Shown here: one piece after another, positions 51,505 through 61,892 of the stretch
Layout: each line of letters opens with the position of its first letter
Numbering within the stretch: position 1 is the stretch's first letter
NCBI RefSeq assembly: GCF_003610785.1
Contig: NZ_RAQQ01000011.1
Coordinates: forward strand, 124,001 to 188,000
DNA from: Micromonospora globbae
GTDB taxonomy: Bacteria > Actinomycetota > Actinomycetes > Mycobacteriales > Micromonosporaceae
Reading direction: 5' to 3'
DNA length: 64,000 nt
Program-made: the position numbers and the translations under genes
Notes under the pieces: generated by a model
Database searches by the model: none
What the model was told of the DNA's origin: nothing
What the model saw: the letters and a program-made list of their open reading frames with translations, nothing else

Positions 51505-52404
51505 TCAGGTTCGTCTCCGGAACGGGGCGAGGGTGGCACGGATCTGCTCTCCCGCGCCCCAGTCGTCGTCGAACTGGGCCAGCACGGCGAGGTGCTGGCG
51601 CAGCTGGATGATCGGCATGCGCGCCCGCCAGTCGTTGTCGAGGGCGGTCAGCTCGGCGTAGACCTCGAAGAACCGGCGCGCCTCGGGCGGGGGCGCGGTG
51701 GTCCACACATGGGCGAGGTCGACCTCGGCCCACATGTAGGAGACCGCCGGGTCGATCAGCGCGGGCCGCCCGTCCGGAGTGGCCAGGACGTTCTGTGCCC
51801 ACAGGTCGCCGTGCGTCAGGCATGCCGGCCGCTGTGGCAGCAGGTCGGGCAGCCGGTGACACAGCCGCTCCAGCGCGGCCCGGTCGTCCCGGTCGAGCGC
51901 CGCGTCGACGCGAGGCTGCCCGAGCCATCGAAGCAGCCGGTGCTCGGCGAAGAACGCGAAACCGTCGTCGTTCCACGTGTTGATCTGCCGGCGGCGGCCC
52001 AGCCAGTTGTCGCGGTGCCATCCGAACCGCGGATGGGTCGTCTTCGTGTGCAGGTGGGCGAGCATGTGCGCGAACCGCTCCCAGAAGGCCTCGCCGCGCG
52101 GCCTCGGCCGGAGCACCGACAACACGAGCAGCTCCCGGTCCGCAAGGATCACCTCGGGTGTCGTCGCGCCGCCGAGTTCGCGCAGGGCGGCCAGCCCGTC
52201 GGCCTCGGCGGTGAAGACGTCGTCGGCCGGCGCCTCGACGAAGGCCTTGACGAACACCGGCGGCCCCACCCGGCGGGTGGCGATGCCCGCGAGCGCCGCG
52301 AGTCCACCCGCGGCCGGCTCGACGGTGACGGCATCGCGCATCCCGGCCCGGAACAGGCACTCCAGCAGGAACGTCGCCGGGGGCACCACGACAGGCTCCT
52401 CCAT
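51505..52404 (-). CDS. Fructosamine kinase/aminoglycoside phosphotransferase-fold protein
   Basis: A 299-residue kinase-like protein. ATG at 52404; catalytic loop THGDLWAQNVL (HGDxxxxN) and metal-binding LIDPAVSYMWAEVDLAHVW (IDPAxxYxxxExDLA). The latter and AHMLAHLHTKTTHPRFGWHRDNWLG match fructosamine-3-kinase-like proteins, which phosphorylate ketosamines; a change of glycation substrate is possible. Divergent from the SDR at 52538. Confidence 0.92.
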   Translation of the reverse strand: MEEPVVVPPATFLLECLFRAGMRDAVTVEPAAGGLAALAGIATRRVGPPVFVKAFVEAPADDVFTAEADGLAALRELGGATTPEVILADRELLVLSVLRPRPRGEAFWERFAHMLAHLHTKTTHPRFGWHRDNWLGRRRQINTWNDDGFAFFAEHRLLRWLGQPRVDAALDRDDRAALERLCHRLPDLLPQRPACLTHGDLWAQNVLATPDGRPALIDPAVSYMWAEVDLAHVWTTAPPPEARRFFEVYAELTALDNDWRARMPIIQLRQHLAVLAQFDDDWGAGEQIRATLAPFRRRT

Positions 52405-52537
52405 CTCCGGATGCTCCTTTCACGGGCGATGATCATTGTGCCTCCGGCCTTCCGGGTTCGGCAGGCCGCGCGTGGCGTGATCGTCACGCCCGTGGGTAGA
52501 TGCCTGATCTCGTTCTGCTGCGGTGCGGGAGGTCGTG

Positions 52538-53497
52538 ATGGTCAGGCGTGGAACGTTCCGTGACGCCGTGGTGGTGGTCACGGGGGCGTCGAGTGGCATC
52601 GGCCGCGCGACCGCGTTGGCGTTCGCCGGCGAGGGGGCCAGGCTGGTCCTGGCCTCGCGCAGCGAGGAAGCGCTCGCGGAGGTGGAACGCGACTGCCGAG
52701 CGCGTGGCGGGCAGGCGCTGGTCGTACCGACCGACATCGCCGATCCGGCGGCCGTCGACCGGCTGACCCGGCTGGCGGTGCAGCGGTTCGGGCAGATCGA
52801 CGTCTGGGTCGAAGCGGCGGCCGTCGGCATCGCCGCGCCGCTGGGCTCCGAGTCGGTGGACGAGATCCGCCGGCTGGTGGACACCAACGTGTTCGGCACC
52901 GTGCTGTGCGCCCGCGCCGCCGTGGCGACGTTCCGGGCGCAGGGCCACGGCGTCCTCCTGCTCGTCGGGTCGTTGCTGTCGGTCCTGCCGAACCCGCTGG
53001 TCCCGCTCTACTCCATGACGAAGTTCGCCATCCGGGGGCTGGCCCTGAACCTACGGCAGGAGTTCGCCGGTCATCGGAGGATACGGGTCTGTCTCGTGTT
53101 GCCCGGGCCGGTCGACACGCCGTTCTTCGGGCGAGCTGCCAACCACTCGGGCCGCCAGCTACGCGCCATCCCGCCCGCGTACGCGCCGGAGCGCCTCGCC
53201 GCCACGATGCTGGCGTGCGCCCGCCGCCCGCGACGGCAGGTGACGACCGGACTCGTCGCACACCTGGCGCTGTTCGCCCACCGGTTGGCGCCGCGTGTCA
53301 CCGAGTCGGTGGTCGCCCGGTGGAGCGCGACGCTCATAACGAGGCCGGTCGCGGCGGCGTCCGGGTCGGGATCGCTGTTCGATCCACCACCGACCGGGGC
53401 GGTGGACGGCGGATACCGCCGCATCGGCGTCCGCCGTCGGCTCGGCGCCTGGCTGGGCGCTGCGCAGGCACGCACAAACCGGCCGGCGTCAGGCTGA
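52538..53497 (+). CDS. Short-chain dehydrogenase/reductase with C-terminal extension
   Basis: A 319-residue oxidoreductase. ATG at 52538 follows GGGAGG. TGASSGIG, WVEAAAVG in place of NNAG, catalytic Ser in LVGSLLSVLPNP and Tyr/Lys in LYSMTKFA. The C-terminal 90 residues include a hydrophobic surface (TGLVAHLALFAHRLAPRVTE) like membrane-associated SDRs of the DltE type. The missing Asn of NNAG is unusual but known in this subgroup. The coding end overlaps the convergent P-loop remnant by 9 nt. Confidence 0.9.
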   Translation: MVRRGTFRDAVVVVTGASSGIGRATALAFAGEGARLVLASRSEEALAEVERDCRARGGQALVVPTDIADPAAVDRLTRLAVQRFGQIDVWVEAAAVGIAAPLGSESVDEIRRLVDTNVFGTVLCARAAVATFRAQGHGVLLLVGSLLSVLPNPLVPLYSMTKFAIRGLALNLRQEFAGHRRIRVCLVLPGPVDTPFFGRAANHSGRQLRAIPPAYAPERLAATMLACARRPRRQVTTGLVAHLALFAHRLAPRVTESVVARWSATLITRPVAAASGSGSLFDPPPTGAVDGGYRRIGVRRRLGAWLGAAQARTNRPASG

Positions 53498-53746
53498 ACC
53501 GCTGTTCGCGCGCAGGCGCGGGCGCAGGCGGAATCGGGTGGCGAGGTCGTCGAGATCACGCGAGCCGTCGACGGCCAGCACCGGCAGGCCCAGGTCCGCG
53601 GCCTGCCGGCGGACCTCGGCGTCCCACAGTTCGTCCCGGGCCATCCGCAATTCGAGGGTGCTCTTACCCGACCCGGTGCCTCCTGCGAGCCATCGAACGT
53701 GGGAGAGACGGCGAGCAAGGTCGACAGGGTGGTTGTCGGCAGCCAT
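53489..53746 (-). pseudogene. P-loop kinase remnant with internal deletion
   Basis: Eighty-five codons from ATG 53746. The N-terminus is MAADNHPVDLARRLSHVRWL followed by Walker A AGGTGSGKST, but about 200 residues expected for this adenylate-kinase-like family are gone; the sequence jumps to ELRMARDELWDAEVRRQAAD and a normal C-terminus (LGLPVLAVDGSRDLDDLATR). The reading frame survives, so a short protein could be made, but it lacks Walker B and the lid. Confidence 0.65.
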
Positions 53747-53854
53747 GCCAGGAGAGTCTGACGGCCGATCGCTGTCAGGAGCGCGGTGATCAGAGGACCA
53801 CATGAGAAAGGGGGAGCATCTACTCCCCGCCACTCTCAACATATAGCAGAGTGG

Positions 53855-53873
53855 GGGGCTTGCGGCAAGACCT
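53855..53873 (+). promoter_or_regulatory. Rifamycin-associated element (RAE)
   Basis: GGGGCTTGCGGCAAGACCT, an imperfect 19-bp palindrome (CTTGC-G-GCAAG with partly paired outer bases). It matches the RAE known upstream of rifamycin-inactivating genes in actinomycetes, where it is needed for induction by rifamycins. A TATAGC (53842-53847) just before it could be the -10 of the promoter. It lies 225 nt before the leader ORF and 317 nt before rph. Confidence 0.8.
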
Positions 53874-54097
53874 CACTTATGCCGCAGAATCGTCGGCCGA
53901 GCCCACAACCTGCGAAAACGGGGGTACGCCGTGCACGTACCGAGTCGGCGTACGCGGTGACGCCGGGCGCCGCCGGTTCCCGGCACGGCAAGTGCCGCGC
54001 GGCGCGCAGCCGGGATGCCAGAACGTGCTCTTCGATGCTTCGCCGCCGGCCGAGACCCGTTGGGCGGCCGGGTCGCCAGACGAAAGGAAACGAGAAC

Positions 54098-54193
54098 GTG
54101 CCCCACAAGACGTTCGAGACAGCGTTGTGCGCCGGTCGTGCGACCGGCCGGTGCGGTCCGACCCGGCACGGCCACCGCGGAGGTGCCGCGTGA
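54098..54193 (+). CDS. 31-codon leader ORF coupled to rph
   Basis: GTG 54098 with AAAGGA 9-14 nt upstream. The peptide starts MPHKTFETALCAGRATGRCG and is basic, with two Cys. Its TGA overlaps the rph GTG by two bases (GTGA). The overlap means translation of the leader would feed ribosomes to rph. This might support attenuation-type control in addition to the RAE. The peptide is not recognised. Confidence 0.5.
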   Translation: MPHKTFETALCAGRATGRCGPTRHGHRGGAA

Positions 54194-56790
54194 GCGAACA
54201 GTACGTGATGGATCTCCACGAGGTCGACGGGACGCACGTGGCGGTCGTCGGCGGTAAGGGCGCGCACCTCGGGGAGCTGTCGCGCATCGACGGGATCCGT
54301 GTGCCGGCCGGTTTCTGCGTGACGACGCACGCCTACCGGCGTGCCGTGGCGGAAGCCCCGTCGGTGGGCGAACGGCTCGACCAGTTGTCGCGCCTGGACC
54401 CGCACGATCGGGAGGCGATCCGTACGCTCGCCGCGGATATACGCCGGACCATCGAAGGGATCACCGTCCCCGACGACGCCGCGACGGCGATCACCGGCGC
54501 TCTCGCGCAACTCGGCGAGCAGGCCGCCTACGCCGTCCGCTCCAGCGCGACGGCCGAGGACCTGCCGACGGCCTCCTTCGCGGGGCAGCAGGACACGTAC
54601 CTGAACGTCGTGGGGCCGGAGGCGATTCTCCGGCACGTCAGCCGCTGCTGGGCCTCGCTGTTCACCGAGCGGGCCGTCACCTACCGCCAGCGCAACGGCA
54701 TCGACCACCGGAAGGTCCACATGGCCGTGGTCGTGCAGCGGATGGTCTTCCCGCAGGCGGCCGGCATCCTGTTCACGGCCGACCCCGTCACGGGCAATCG
54801 GAAGGTGGCCTCGGTGGAGGCCACCTTCGGCCTCGGCGAGGCCCTGGTCTCCGGACGGGTGAACGCGGACGTGTTCACGGTGCGCGACGACGAGATCGTC
54901 GCCAGGGCGGCCGCCGCCAAGCGGCTCGCCGTCCAGGCCGTGCCGGGCGGCGGGACGCGGGACGTGGCGGTCGAGCCGGAGCGGCAGGAGCAGCCCGCCC
55001 TGACCGATGCGCAGGTCCTCCGGCTCGTGCGGCTCGGACGGCGGATCGAGCAGCACGCCGGCCGCCCTCAGGACATCGAGTGGTGCCTGGTCGACGACGA
55101 CTTCCATGTGGTCCAGAGCCGGCCCGTCACCACGCTGTTCCCCGTTCCGGCGACCGACGACGGGGAGAACCACGTCTACGTCTCCGTCGGTCACGGGCAG
55201 ATGATGACCGACGCCATGAAGCCCCTCGGGCTCTCCTTCTGGCAGATGACGACCCCCCGGCCGATGGCCGAGGCCGGCGGGAGGCTGTTCGTCGACGTCA
55301 CCCCGCAACTGGCCGCGCCGGCGAGCCGTGCCAGTCTCCTGGACTTGATGGGGCGGTCCGATCCGCTGCTCGGGGACGCGCTGCGGACGGTCGTCGAGCG
55401 GGAGGGCTTCATCCGCCCGGCCCCCGACGACACCTCGGGCTGGGTGCCGCCCGGCGGTGGCGCGCCCACCGCGATCGAACCCAATCCGGCCGTCGTCACC
55501 GAGCTGATCGAACGCAACCAGGCGTCCGTCGCCGCTCTGAAGCGGGACATCCGCACGGTGTCCGGATCGGCGCTGTTCGACTTCATCCGGGCCGACATCG
55601 AGGAGTTGAGGCGGCTCCTGTTCGCGCCGCAGAGCTCCCAGGTGATCATGGCGGGGATGGAGGCCACACGCTGGCTCAACGACCAGCTGGGGGAGTGGCT
55701 GGGTGAGAAGAACCCGGCCGACACGCTCACCCAGTCCGTCCCGCACAACGTCACGGCGGAGATGGGGCTGGCGCTCCTGGACGTCGCCGACGCGATCCGC
55801 CCGCATCCGGAGGTGGTGGCCTTCCTGCAGCACGTCGAGGACGACGGCTTCCTGGACGAGCTGCCCAAGCTGGCGGGTGGGCCGGAGGCGCGGGACGCCA
55901 TCCAGGCCTTCCTCGACAGGTACGGCATGCGCTGCGTCGGTGAGATCGACATCACCAGGCCCCGCTGGAGCGAACGACCCACCACGCTCGTGCCGCTGAT
56001 CCTCGCCAACATCAGGAACTTCGAGCCCGGCGCCGGCGAGCGGCGCTTCGCGCAGGGCCTGCGGGAGGCGCAGGCGAAGGAACGCGACGTCCTGGAGCGC
56101 CTGCGGGCCCTGCCGGACGGCGAGCAGAAGGCCGCCGAGGCCAAGCGGATGATCGACCTGGCCCGGACCTTCAACGGCTACCGGGAGTACCCGAAGTACG
56201 GCATGGTCAGCCGGTACCTCGTCTACAAGCAGGCCCTGCTGGACGAGGCCGAGCGCCTCGTGCGGGCCCACGTGCTCCGTGAGCGGGAGGACATCTTCTA
56301 CCTCAGGTTCGAGGAGCTGCACGACGTCGTGCGCAGCGGAGAGGTGGACCACCGGCTCGTCAACGAGCGCAGGGAGGCGTTCCGGTCGTACGAGTCCCTC
56401 ACACCGCCCCGGGTGCTCACCTCCGACGGCGAGGCGGTCGTCGGGGCGTACCGACGCGACGACGTGCCGGGTGACGCGCTGGTCGGCCTGCCGGTCTCGG
56501 CCGGGACCGTCGAAGGGCGGGCCCGCGTCATCCTGGACATGGCGCAGGCCGACCTCGAACCGGGCGACATCCTCGTCACCGCCTACACGGACCCCAGCTG
56601 GACAGCCCTGTTCGTCGCCGTCGCGGGCCTCGTGACGGAGGTCGGGGGGCTGATGACGCACGGCGCGGTGATCGCACGGGAGTACGGCCTGCCGGCCGTC
56701 GTCGGCGTGGTGGACGCCACCCGGCGGATCCGCGACGGGCAGCGGATCCGCGTGCACGGCACCGACGGGTACGTCGAGATCCTGGCCTGA
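54190..56790 (+). CDS. rph: Rifamycin phosphotransferase (Rph)
   Basis: An 866-residue dikinase-type enzyme that inactivates rifamycins by ATP-dependent phosphorylation of the C21 hydroxyl. GTG 54190 follows GGAGGT at 5 nt. The N-terminal ATP-grasp domain contains VVGGKGAHLGELSRIDGIRVPAGFC, VRSSATAEDLPTASFAGQQDTYLN and VSGRVNADVFTV. A central rifamycin-binding helical domain follows (residues about 320-750). The C-terminal swivelling His domain has VGGLMTHGAVIAREYGLPAV with catalytic His at residue 824. Length and motifs match Rph, as does the upstream RAE. Expected to confer rifampicin resistance. Confidence 0.95.
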   Translation: MSEQYVMDLHEVDGTHVAVVGGKGAHLGELSRIDGIRVPAGFCVTTHAYRRAVAEAPSVGERLDQLSRLDPHDREAIRTLAADIRRTIEGITVPDDAATAITGALAQLGEQAAYAVRSSATAEDLPTASFAGQQDTYLNVVGPEAILRHVSRCWASLFTERAVTYRQRNGIDHRKVHMAVVVQRMVFPQAAGILFTADPVTGNRKVASVEATFGLGEALVSGRVNADVFTVRDDEIVARAAAAKRLAVQAVPGGGTRDVAVEPERQEQPALTDAQVLRLVRLGRRIEQHAGRPQDIEWCLVDDDFHVVQSRPVTTLFPVPATDDGENHVYVSVGHGQMMTDAMKPLGLSFWQMTTPRPMAEAGGRLFVDVTPQLAAPASRASLLDLMGRSDPLLGDALRTVVEREGFIRPAPDDTSGWVPPGGGAPTAIEPNPAVVTELIERNQASVAALKRDIRTVSGSALFDFIRADIEELRRLLFAPQSSQVIMAGMEATRWLNDQLGEWLGEKNPADTLTQSVPHNVTAEMGLALLDVADAIRPHPEVVAFLQHVEDDGFLDELPKLAGGPEARDAIQAFLDRYGMRCVGEIDITRPRWSERPTTLVPLILANIRNFEPGAGERRFAQGLREAQAKERDVLERLRALPDGEQKAAEAKRMIDLARTFNGYREYPKYGMVSRYLVYKQALLDEAERLVRAHVLREREDIFYLRFEELHDVVRSGEVDHRLVNERREAFRSYESLTPPRVLTSDGEAVVGAYRRDDVPGDALVGLPVSAGTVEGRARVILDMAQADLEPGDILVTAYTDPSWTALFVAVAGLVTEVGGLMTHGAVIAREYGLPAVVGVVDATRRIRDGQRIRVHGTDGYVEILA

Positions 56791-56850
56791 CCGAGCCGCT
56801 GCCCCGCACTGATGAGCGGGCCGTGACGAGGTCTCCGGCCGCAGGGGGCC

Positions 56851-56896
56851 GCCGGCGGGCGGGCAGGCGCAGGGACCCTCCTACCCGCCCGCCGGC
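56851..56896. terminator. Bidirectional stem-loop terminator
   Basis: Perfect 13-bp stem GCCGGCGGGCGGG / CCCGCCCGCCGGC with a 20-nt loop, between the converging rph and chloroperoxidase-like genes. Confidence 0.65.
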
Positions 56897-56904
56897 ATCG
56901 CCCG

Positions 56905-58212
<1,308 letters not shown>

Positions 58213-58719
58213 ATGATTCACCCCTGGGCCGGCCACGGCGTGTCCTGGGCGCGCCGGGACACGTACCGCTCGGACGTCACGCAGCCGCGCGCGGAGTCCT
58301 CGATGCACGCGGAGGCCCTCATCGCGGCGTCGCCCCAGCAGGTGTACACGCACCTGGTCGACGTCGCGCGGTGGCCCGACTGGGTTCCCGGGGTGCGTGC
58401 GACGCGTGTCCCGGGCGGGATCCGGCTGGGTGCCGAGTTCGAGGTCGAGATGTACGGCGCGCGGCTGGAGGCGGTGGTCACCGAGTACGAGCCGGACACC
58501 CGGTTCGGCTGGATCGGCTCCTCCGTCGACCTGAGCATCTACCAGGCCTGGATCCTCGTCCCGGTCGCCCCCGGCACGCACGTGATCGCCAAGAAGGTGG
58601 AGCGGGAACTCACCACGGTGCTGATGCGCAACTCTCCGGCCGAGGAGATCTACTACGCGCACCAGGACACGCTGCTGCGCCTGAAGCAGCGCGCGGAGGG
58701 CGTCGCGCCGTCGGCGTGA
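58213..58719 (+). CDS. SRPBCC-family (polyketide cyclase/START-like) protein
   Basis: A 168-residue helix-grip-fold protein. ATG 58213 follows GAAGGAGA. SSMHAEALIAASPQQVYTHLVDVARWPDWVPGVRATRVPGG is the SRPBCC opening; GTHVIAKKVERELTTVLMRNS and the long C-terminal helix complete it. The first 30 residues are extra. The family binds hydrophobic ligands. Substrate unknown. Converges with the LuxR regulator. Confidence 0.88.
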   Translation: MIHPWAGHGVSWARRDTYRSDVTQPRAESSMHAEALIAASPQQVYTHLVDVARWPDWVPGVRATRVPGGIRLGAEFEVEMYGARLEAVVTEYEPDTRFGWIGSSVDLSIYQAWILVPVAPGTHVIAKKVERELTTVLMRNSPAEEIYYAHQDTLLRLKQRAEGVAPSA

Positions 58720-58747
58720 CGGCCGACACCGGCGCGGCCCCGGGCGT

Positions 58748-61552
58748 TCAGGGTGGTTCGTCGGGCTCCGGGGCCTCGTCGTCGCCGAGTGCCGCCAGGG
58801 CGTCGCGGAGCGCCACTCTGGAGGTGATGCCCAGCTTGGGGAAGATCTGGTACAGGTGAGTGCCGACGGTCCGGTGCGAGAGGAACAACTTCTCGCCGAT
58901 CTGCTTGTTCGTCAGTCCGGACCCGGCCAGCTCCGCGATCTCCCGCTCCTGCGGGGTGAGGACGGTGGACCGGGTGCCGGTCCGCGGCTTGGTCAGGCCG
59001 GTGGCCCGCAGTTCGTTGGCCGCGCGTTCGGCCCACGGCCGGGCGCCCAACAGCTCGAAGGTCGCGAGCGCGGTCCGGAGCTGCGTCCGAGCCCTCGCGG
59101 TCGCCCGGAGCCGGCGCAGCCGTTCCCCGTACACGAGCCGCACCCGGGCGAGGTCGAACGGCCAGCGCTCGACGCCGGGCAGCGCCAGCGCCGCCTCGAA
59201 CAGCTCCTCGGCCTTGTCGTCGGGGGCGGCGAACGCCGATGCCGCGGCGCTGAGCAGCGCGAGCCGCGGTGACACGCCGGCCAGGTTCGCCTCGTCGACG
59301 GCGGCGGCGTGAGCGGCGGCCTCGGTGAGGCGGTTGGTGCGTACGGCCGCCTCGACGAGATCCAGGCATCCCCACAGGGCGTGCGGCACGTACGGCGCGA
59401 GCCGGCCCGCGGGGCTGATGGCGGTCGCGTGCTGGTACGCGCTCTCGTGGTCGCCACGCGCCAGGTCGTTGAGGCCCCGGACGTGGTAGGCGTAGACCTC
59501 CACTGCCCGGGCGCCGCGCGGCACCGCGAAACGCAGGATGGCGTCGGTCAACGTGTCGCTGGCCTCGGCGTCGCCGCGCGCCGCCGCGAGCAGCGCCTGG
59601 ACGTACTGGAAGTACCGGGCGACGAACCGGAAGCCGCGCTCGTCGCACAGGCGGAGGCCCTCCTCGGCGAGTTCCGCCGCCTCGTCCCACCGCCCGCTGT
59701 GGTAGTCGTCGAAGCAGAGGTGCAACAGCACGCCGAGGTGGCGGCGGGCCGGCGCCGCGCCCTCGCGCCCCAGGCGCACCACCCGCCAGTGGGCGTCCCG
59801 GCAGTCGGAGAGCCGGTCCAGGTAGATCGCGGCGATGCCGATCCGGACGATCTGATTCGGGTCGACCTCGTCGCTCATGCCGGCGACCATCGCGTCGAAG
59901 CGGCTCGCCGCCGCCTGACCCGTACGTGCCGGGTCACCGAAGCTCGCCGCCGCCACCGCGAGCGGCGCGGGCACCTCGGGTGTCAGCCGGCCGAGGGCGG
60001 CGAAGAACGGCTCCCACGCCGCGGGCTCGCCGGAGAAGAAGCACAGCAGCAGGAGCGTGTGCAGCGCGTCCAGGAGAGCCGGGTCGTCGGCGTCGTAGCC
60101 GTGGTCGCCGGACTCGATGGCGCCGACCAGCAGCCGGTGCGCCGTCCGGACGTCGCCGTCGCTGTTGAGGAGCAGGTACACGGCGGCGGCGCTGGCGTAC
60201 AGCGAGCCGCCGGGACTTGCCCGTCGGGAGTCGTCCAGCAACTGCGACGCGTTGGTCAGCTCGCCGCCGGCGTCCGCGCCGATGTACGCGGCCTGGGCGA
60301 GACGCCGGCCACGGTCGACGGCGTCCGGGGTGAGTTCGGCCGCGCGCGTCAGGGATGCCACCGCGCCCACCGCGTCACCCCGGCGCAGGATCCGGTGCGC
60401 GGCCTGTTCCAGCAGGCCGGCCACCTCCTCGTCGGGGCCGACGGTGGCCTCGCCGAGGTGCCACGCCCGGCGCTCCGGCTGGGTGACCAGCGTCCGGGCG
60501 AGGGCGGTGTGTGCCCAGCGCAGCTCGCTGCTCGTGGCGACCTCCACGACGGCCGACTCGATCAGCGGGTGCCGGAAGGCGAAGCGGCGGCTGTTGCCGT
60601 GGACGTGGACGAGCTGGTCACGTTCGGCCGGTGCGAGGTCGTCGAGGTCGTACTCGCCCGCGGCCGTGAGCAGGACGCCGAGATCGCCCGTACCGTCGAG
60701 TGCTCCGAGCAGCAGGAGCCGGCGGCAGGGCTCGGGCAGTCGGGACACCCGCGACGCGAAGAGCACCTGGAGACGCCGGGTCAGCGGGAGGACCGCGGGC
60801 AGCGACGCCGCGGCGAGACGTTGCGGCCCGGTCAGGGCGCTGGGGAGTTCCAGCAGGGCGAGTGGATTCCCGCGAGCCTCGGACAGCAGCCGGCGCCGGA
60901 CGGCGGGCGCGAGGTCGGGAAAGCGTCGGTCGATCAGCTCCTCGGCGGCGGCGGCCGGCAACGGTTGCAGTTCGAACTCGGGGATCCCGCCGTGCTCGAA
61001 GAAGCTGGCGGTCTGCGCCCGGCACGCGGCGAGGAACCCGACGCTGGTGCCGACCAGCCTGCGCGCGACGAACCCGAGCACCGCCGAACTCGCCCGGTCC
61101 AGCCAGGGCAGGTCGTCGACGATGAGCAGCAGCGGCTGCGCGACGGCCGTGGCCCGCAACAGCAGCAGCACCGCGTTGGACACCAGCAGCCGGTCCGGCG
61201 GCTGGCCGGTGCCGAACCCCAGCGCCACCCGCAGCGCCTCCCGGTGGGCGGGCGCCAGCTCGCCGAAGGCGTCGTAGAGCGGGAACAGGAGCTGGTTCAG
61301 CCCCGAGTAGCTGACGTCGGCCTCGAACTCGACCCCGGCGGCCCGGAGCACCCGCGTACCCGTCTCCGCGGCGGCCTCCGCGACGGCGTCGAGCAGTGCC
61401 GTCTTGCCGACCCCCGGCTCTCCCGAGATCAGCAACGCCCCGCCGTTGACCGCCGCCTGCCGCAGGAACCTGCGGGTCGACAACAGCTCGTCCGCACGGC
61501 CGACCAGCGACCCGGTCAGGGTGCCGGAATCATCAGCGATGCGAAGGTCCAA
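58748..61552 (-). CDS. LAL-type LuxR-family transcriptional regulator
   Basis: A 934-residue ATPase regulator. TTG at 61552, start uncertain. Walker A GEPGVGKTALLDAV near residue 45, Walker B PLLLIVDDLPWLDRASS near 145, then a long alpha-helical, TPR-like middle region with sensor role, and a LuxR HTH at the end: LTPQEREIAELAGSGLTNKQIGEKLFLSHRTVGTHLYQIFPKLGITSRVALRDAL in order. LAL regulators often control secondary metabolism, but no cluster is visible in this window. Confidence 0.92.
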   Translation of the reverse strand: MDLRIADDSGTLTGSLVGRADELLSTRRFLRQAAVNGGALLISGEPGVGKTALLDAVAEAAAETGTRVLRAAGVEFEADVSYSGLNQLLFPLYDAFGELAPAHREALRVALGFGTGQPPDRLLVSNAVLLLLRATAVAQPLLLIVDDLPWLDRASSAVLGFVARRLVGTSVGFLAACRAQTASFFEHGGIPEFELQPLPAAAAEELIDRRFPDLAPAVRRRLLSEARGNPLALLELPSALTGPQRLAAASLPAVLPLTRRLQVLFASRVSRLPEPCRRLLLLGALDGTGDLGVLLTAAGEYDLDDLAPAERDQLVHVHGNSRRFAFRHPLIESAVVEVATSSELRWAHTALARTLVTQPERRAWHLGEATVGPDEEVAGLLEQAAHRILRRGDAVGAVASLTRAAELTPDAVDRGRRLAQAAYIGADAGGELTNASQLLDDSRRASPGGSLYASAAAVYLLLNSDGDVRTAHRLLVGAIESGDHGYDADDPALLDALHTLLLLCFFSGEPAAWEPFFAALGRLTPEVPAPLAVAAASFGDPARTGQAAASRFDAMVAGMSDEVDPNQIVRIGIAAIYLDRLSDCRDAHWRVVRLGREGAAPARRHLGVLLHLCFDDYHSGRWDEAAELAEEGLRLCDERGFRFVARYFQYVQALLAAARGDAEASDTLTDAILRFAVPRGARAVEVYAYHVRGLNDLARGDHESAYQHATAISPAGRLAPYVPHALWGCLDLVEAAVRTNRLTEAAAHAAAVDEANLAGVSPRLALLSAAASAFAAPDDKAEELFEAALALPGVERWPFDLARVRLVYGERLRRLRATARARTQLRTALATFELLGARPWAERAANELRATGLTKPRTGTRSTVLTPQEREIAELAGSGLTNKQIGEKLFLSHRTVGTHLYQIFPKLGITSRVALRDALAALGDDEAPEPDEPP

Positions 61553-61892
61553 GCCGTGCTCGCCCCTTTCGCCGTCGCCGCGGCCTCGTGGGGCCGATAC
61601 CGGACAAGCAGGCCGGCACCGGCCGCGGGCGGGTCACGATCGGCTCGTCGTGCCCCGCACCCGCGGTGCCACCCTACCCAGCTGGAATGGTCATTCCGAA
61701 GATGGGCGGATCAGGAGAGGGCACGCTCACTCCGAGGACAGGGCGGGCCTTCCGGCGGCCGCGGTCCCGTCGGCAGGTGCCCGCCGAGCCCGGGCGTTGC
61801 CGGTGCCGCCCAACTTGCCCATCTGCCGGCGCCGGACCACCTGGCGTCCGCGCGGGCCCTGCGGGTCGTCCGGTGAGCCTCGCCGGTCCGGC
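61553..61892. other. Intergenic region with an orphan palindrome
   Basis: About 340 nt with no supported gene, upstream of the LuxR regulator. It contains GGAATG-GT-CATTCC (61684-61697), a perfect-armed palindrome of the type bound by TetR-family proteins, 130 nt before the LuxR start. No tetR gene lies adjacent. Confidence 0.45.

Noticed and set aside
53836-56757. Long open frame of 973 codons antisense to rph
   Set aside because: Open only because of extreme third-position GC; no start signal, family motif or sensible composition. The + strand frame has all Rph motifs.
59309-61876. Long rightward frame opposite the LuxR regulator
   Set aside because: No domain, composition typical of an antisense shadow.
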